DNA of 64,000 nt, taken from positions 1 to 64,000 of the forward strand of contig JAFYYS010000023.1 of the NCBI GenBank assembly GCA_017546025.1, read 5' to 3'. The stretch is from Lachnospiraceae bacterium (GTDB lineage Bacteria > Bacillota > Clostridia > Lachnospirales > Lachnospiraceae). Both the position numbers and the translations under genes were made by a program. Shown here piece by piece: positions 63,817 through 64,000 of the stretch. The first letter of the stretch is position 1; every line of letters starts with the position of its first letter. Under the pieces are notes generated by a model. That model saw only the letters and a program-made list of their open reading frames with translations, was not told where the DNA came from and did not search any database.

Positions 63817-63999
63817 ATGTTTAAGACACTGAATCTGAATGAGATGATGCAGGTGAACGGTGGATTCAAGTACATTCCCGTATATGAAGTCGAGCGTTAC
63901 TTCATTAATGGGAGATACTACTATGGACCTAAGAAGTTTATCAGGTTAGAGCAGGTAGCCAGCAATGACCGCAGAACGCAGATCATTATATATATCTGA
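63817..63999 (+). CDS. double-glycine-leader peptide 2
   Basis: A 60-residue paralogue of the gene before it. The leader is MFKTLNLNEMMQVNGG, and the 44-residue core starts FKYIPVYEVERYF, has another Tyr cluster (GRYYYGPKKF) and ends in QVASNDRRTQIIIYI. The stop is complete at 63997-63999, one base before the window end. AAGGAGA precedes the ATG. Two related but diverged cores suggest a two-peptide bacteriocin or a growing family; more members may follow outside the window. Confidence 0.84.
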   Translation: MFKTLNLNEMMQVNGGFKYIPVYEVERYFINGRYYYGPKKFIRLEQVASNDRRTQIIIYI

Positions 64000-64000
64000 G

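Overview
This 64 kb window looks like the chromosome of a Lachnospiraceae-type member of the Clostridia (Bacillota). The evidence is a purine pathway with a PurO-type IMP cyclohydrolase next to a stand-alone AICAR transformylase, a T-box leader, an F-type ATP synthase operon, acetate-forming pta-ackA, a DUF6465 Lys/Ala-rich protein, and strong AGGAGG-type ribosome sites. Base composition is moderate to high in G+C for Clostridia. The last ~1.6 kb and the YD-repeat genes are visibly more A+T-rich. The call is based on gene content and family knowledge; no database search was made.

Layout. 1-7.1 kb: end of a purine gene pair, a YgjP-like peptidase, a DMT exporter, a PrsA-like lipoprotein, a LysR regulator and a MraY-like transferase. 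7.2-11.1 kb: purL. 11.2-17.2 kb: the atp operon B-E-F-(delta CTD+A)-G-D-C, in which the delta C-terminal domain is fused to alpha and no gene for the delta N-terminal bundle is present. 17.3-22.9 kb: a possible small RNA, tRNA-Gly, a coiled-coil protein, a DUF937 protein, a membrane protein and a PIG-L-type surface deacetylase. 23-28.7 kb: a C4-acid block (LDH/MDH-family dehydrogenase, fumC, malic enzyme), then a trigger-factor-like lipoprotein and a YczE/YitT membrane protein. 28.7-30.9 kb: phenylacetate-CoA ligase plus an ACT protein on the minus strand behind a T-box whose likely specifier is UUC (Phe). 31-44.3 kb: DUF6465, ilvN, mscL, a SleB-like hydrolase, pta-ackA flanked on both sides by paralogous membrane-anchored YD-repeat proteins, rpmF, bcp and a TPR/DUF4037 pair. 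44.4-55.9 kb: a DEDD exonuclease, a 53-bp-periodic palindrome array, ruvAB, zapA, a U32 peptidase, a NUDIX hydrolase, GtrA, an RlmI-like methyltransferase and a DHH phosphoesterase.

56-64 kb is the accessory end. It holds a TIR-transmembrane-coiled-coil-propeller protein, an AgrC-like histidine kinase, a LytTR response regulator, a small membrane protein/XRE pair, a 26-29-residue aromatic peptide with a VanZ-like protein, and two double-glycine-leader peptides with tyrosine-rich cores. Three promoters here (ahead of the response regulator, of the small peptide and of the GG peptides) carry the same tandem TATGTCGTTCATC repeat. The repeats have a 20-bp period and sit exactly 9 bp ahead of a -35 box each time. 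I read this as a cell-signalling circuit controlling its own regulator and a secreted-peptide operon that continues past the window. It is the best candidate here for an undescribed system.

Other unusual points: eight dyad-symmetric sites at 52-53 bp spacing between the exonuclease gene and ruvA; a ~230-bp nested inverted repeat after purH; four in-frame intragenic copies of ACTACARCTGTAG; and several intrinsic hairpins with U-tracts placed directly ahead of the next gene, including the only visible promoter/hairpin ahead of the atp operon.
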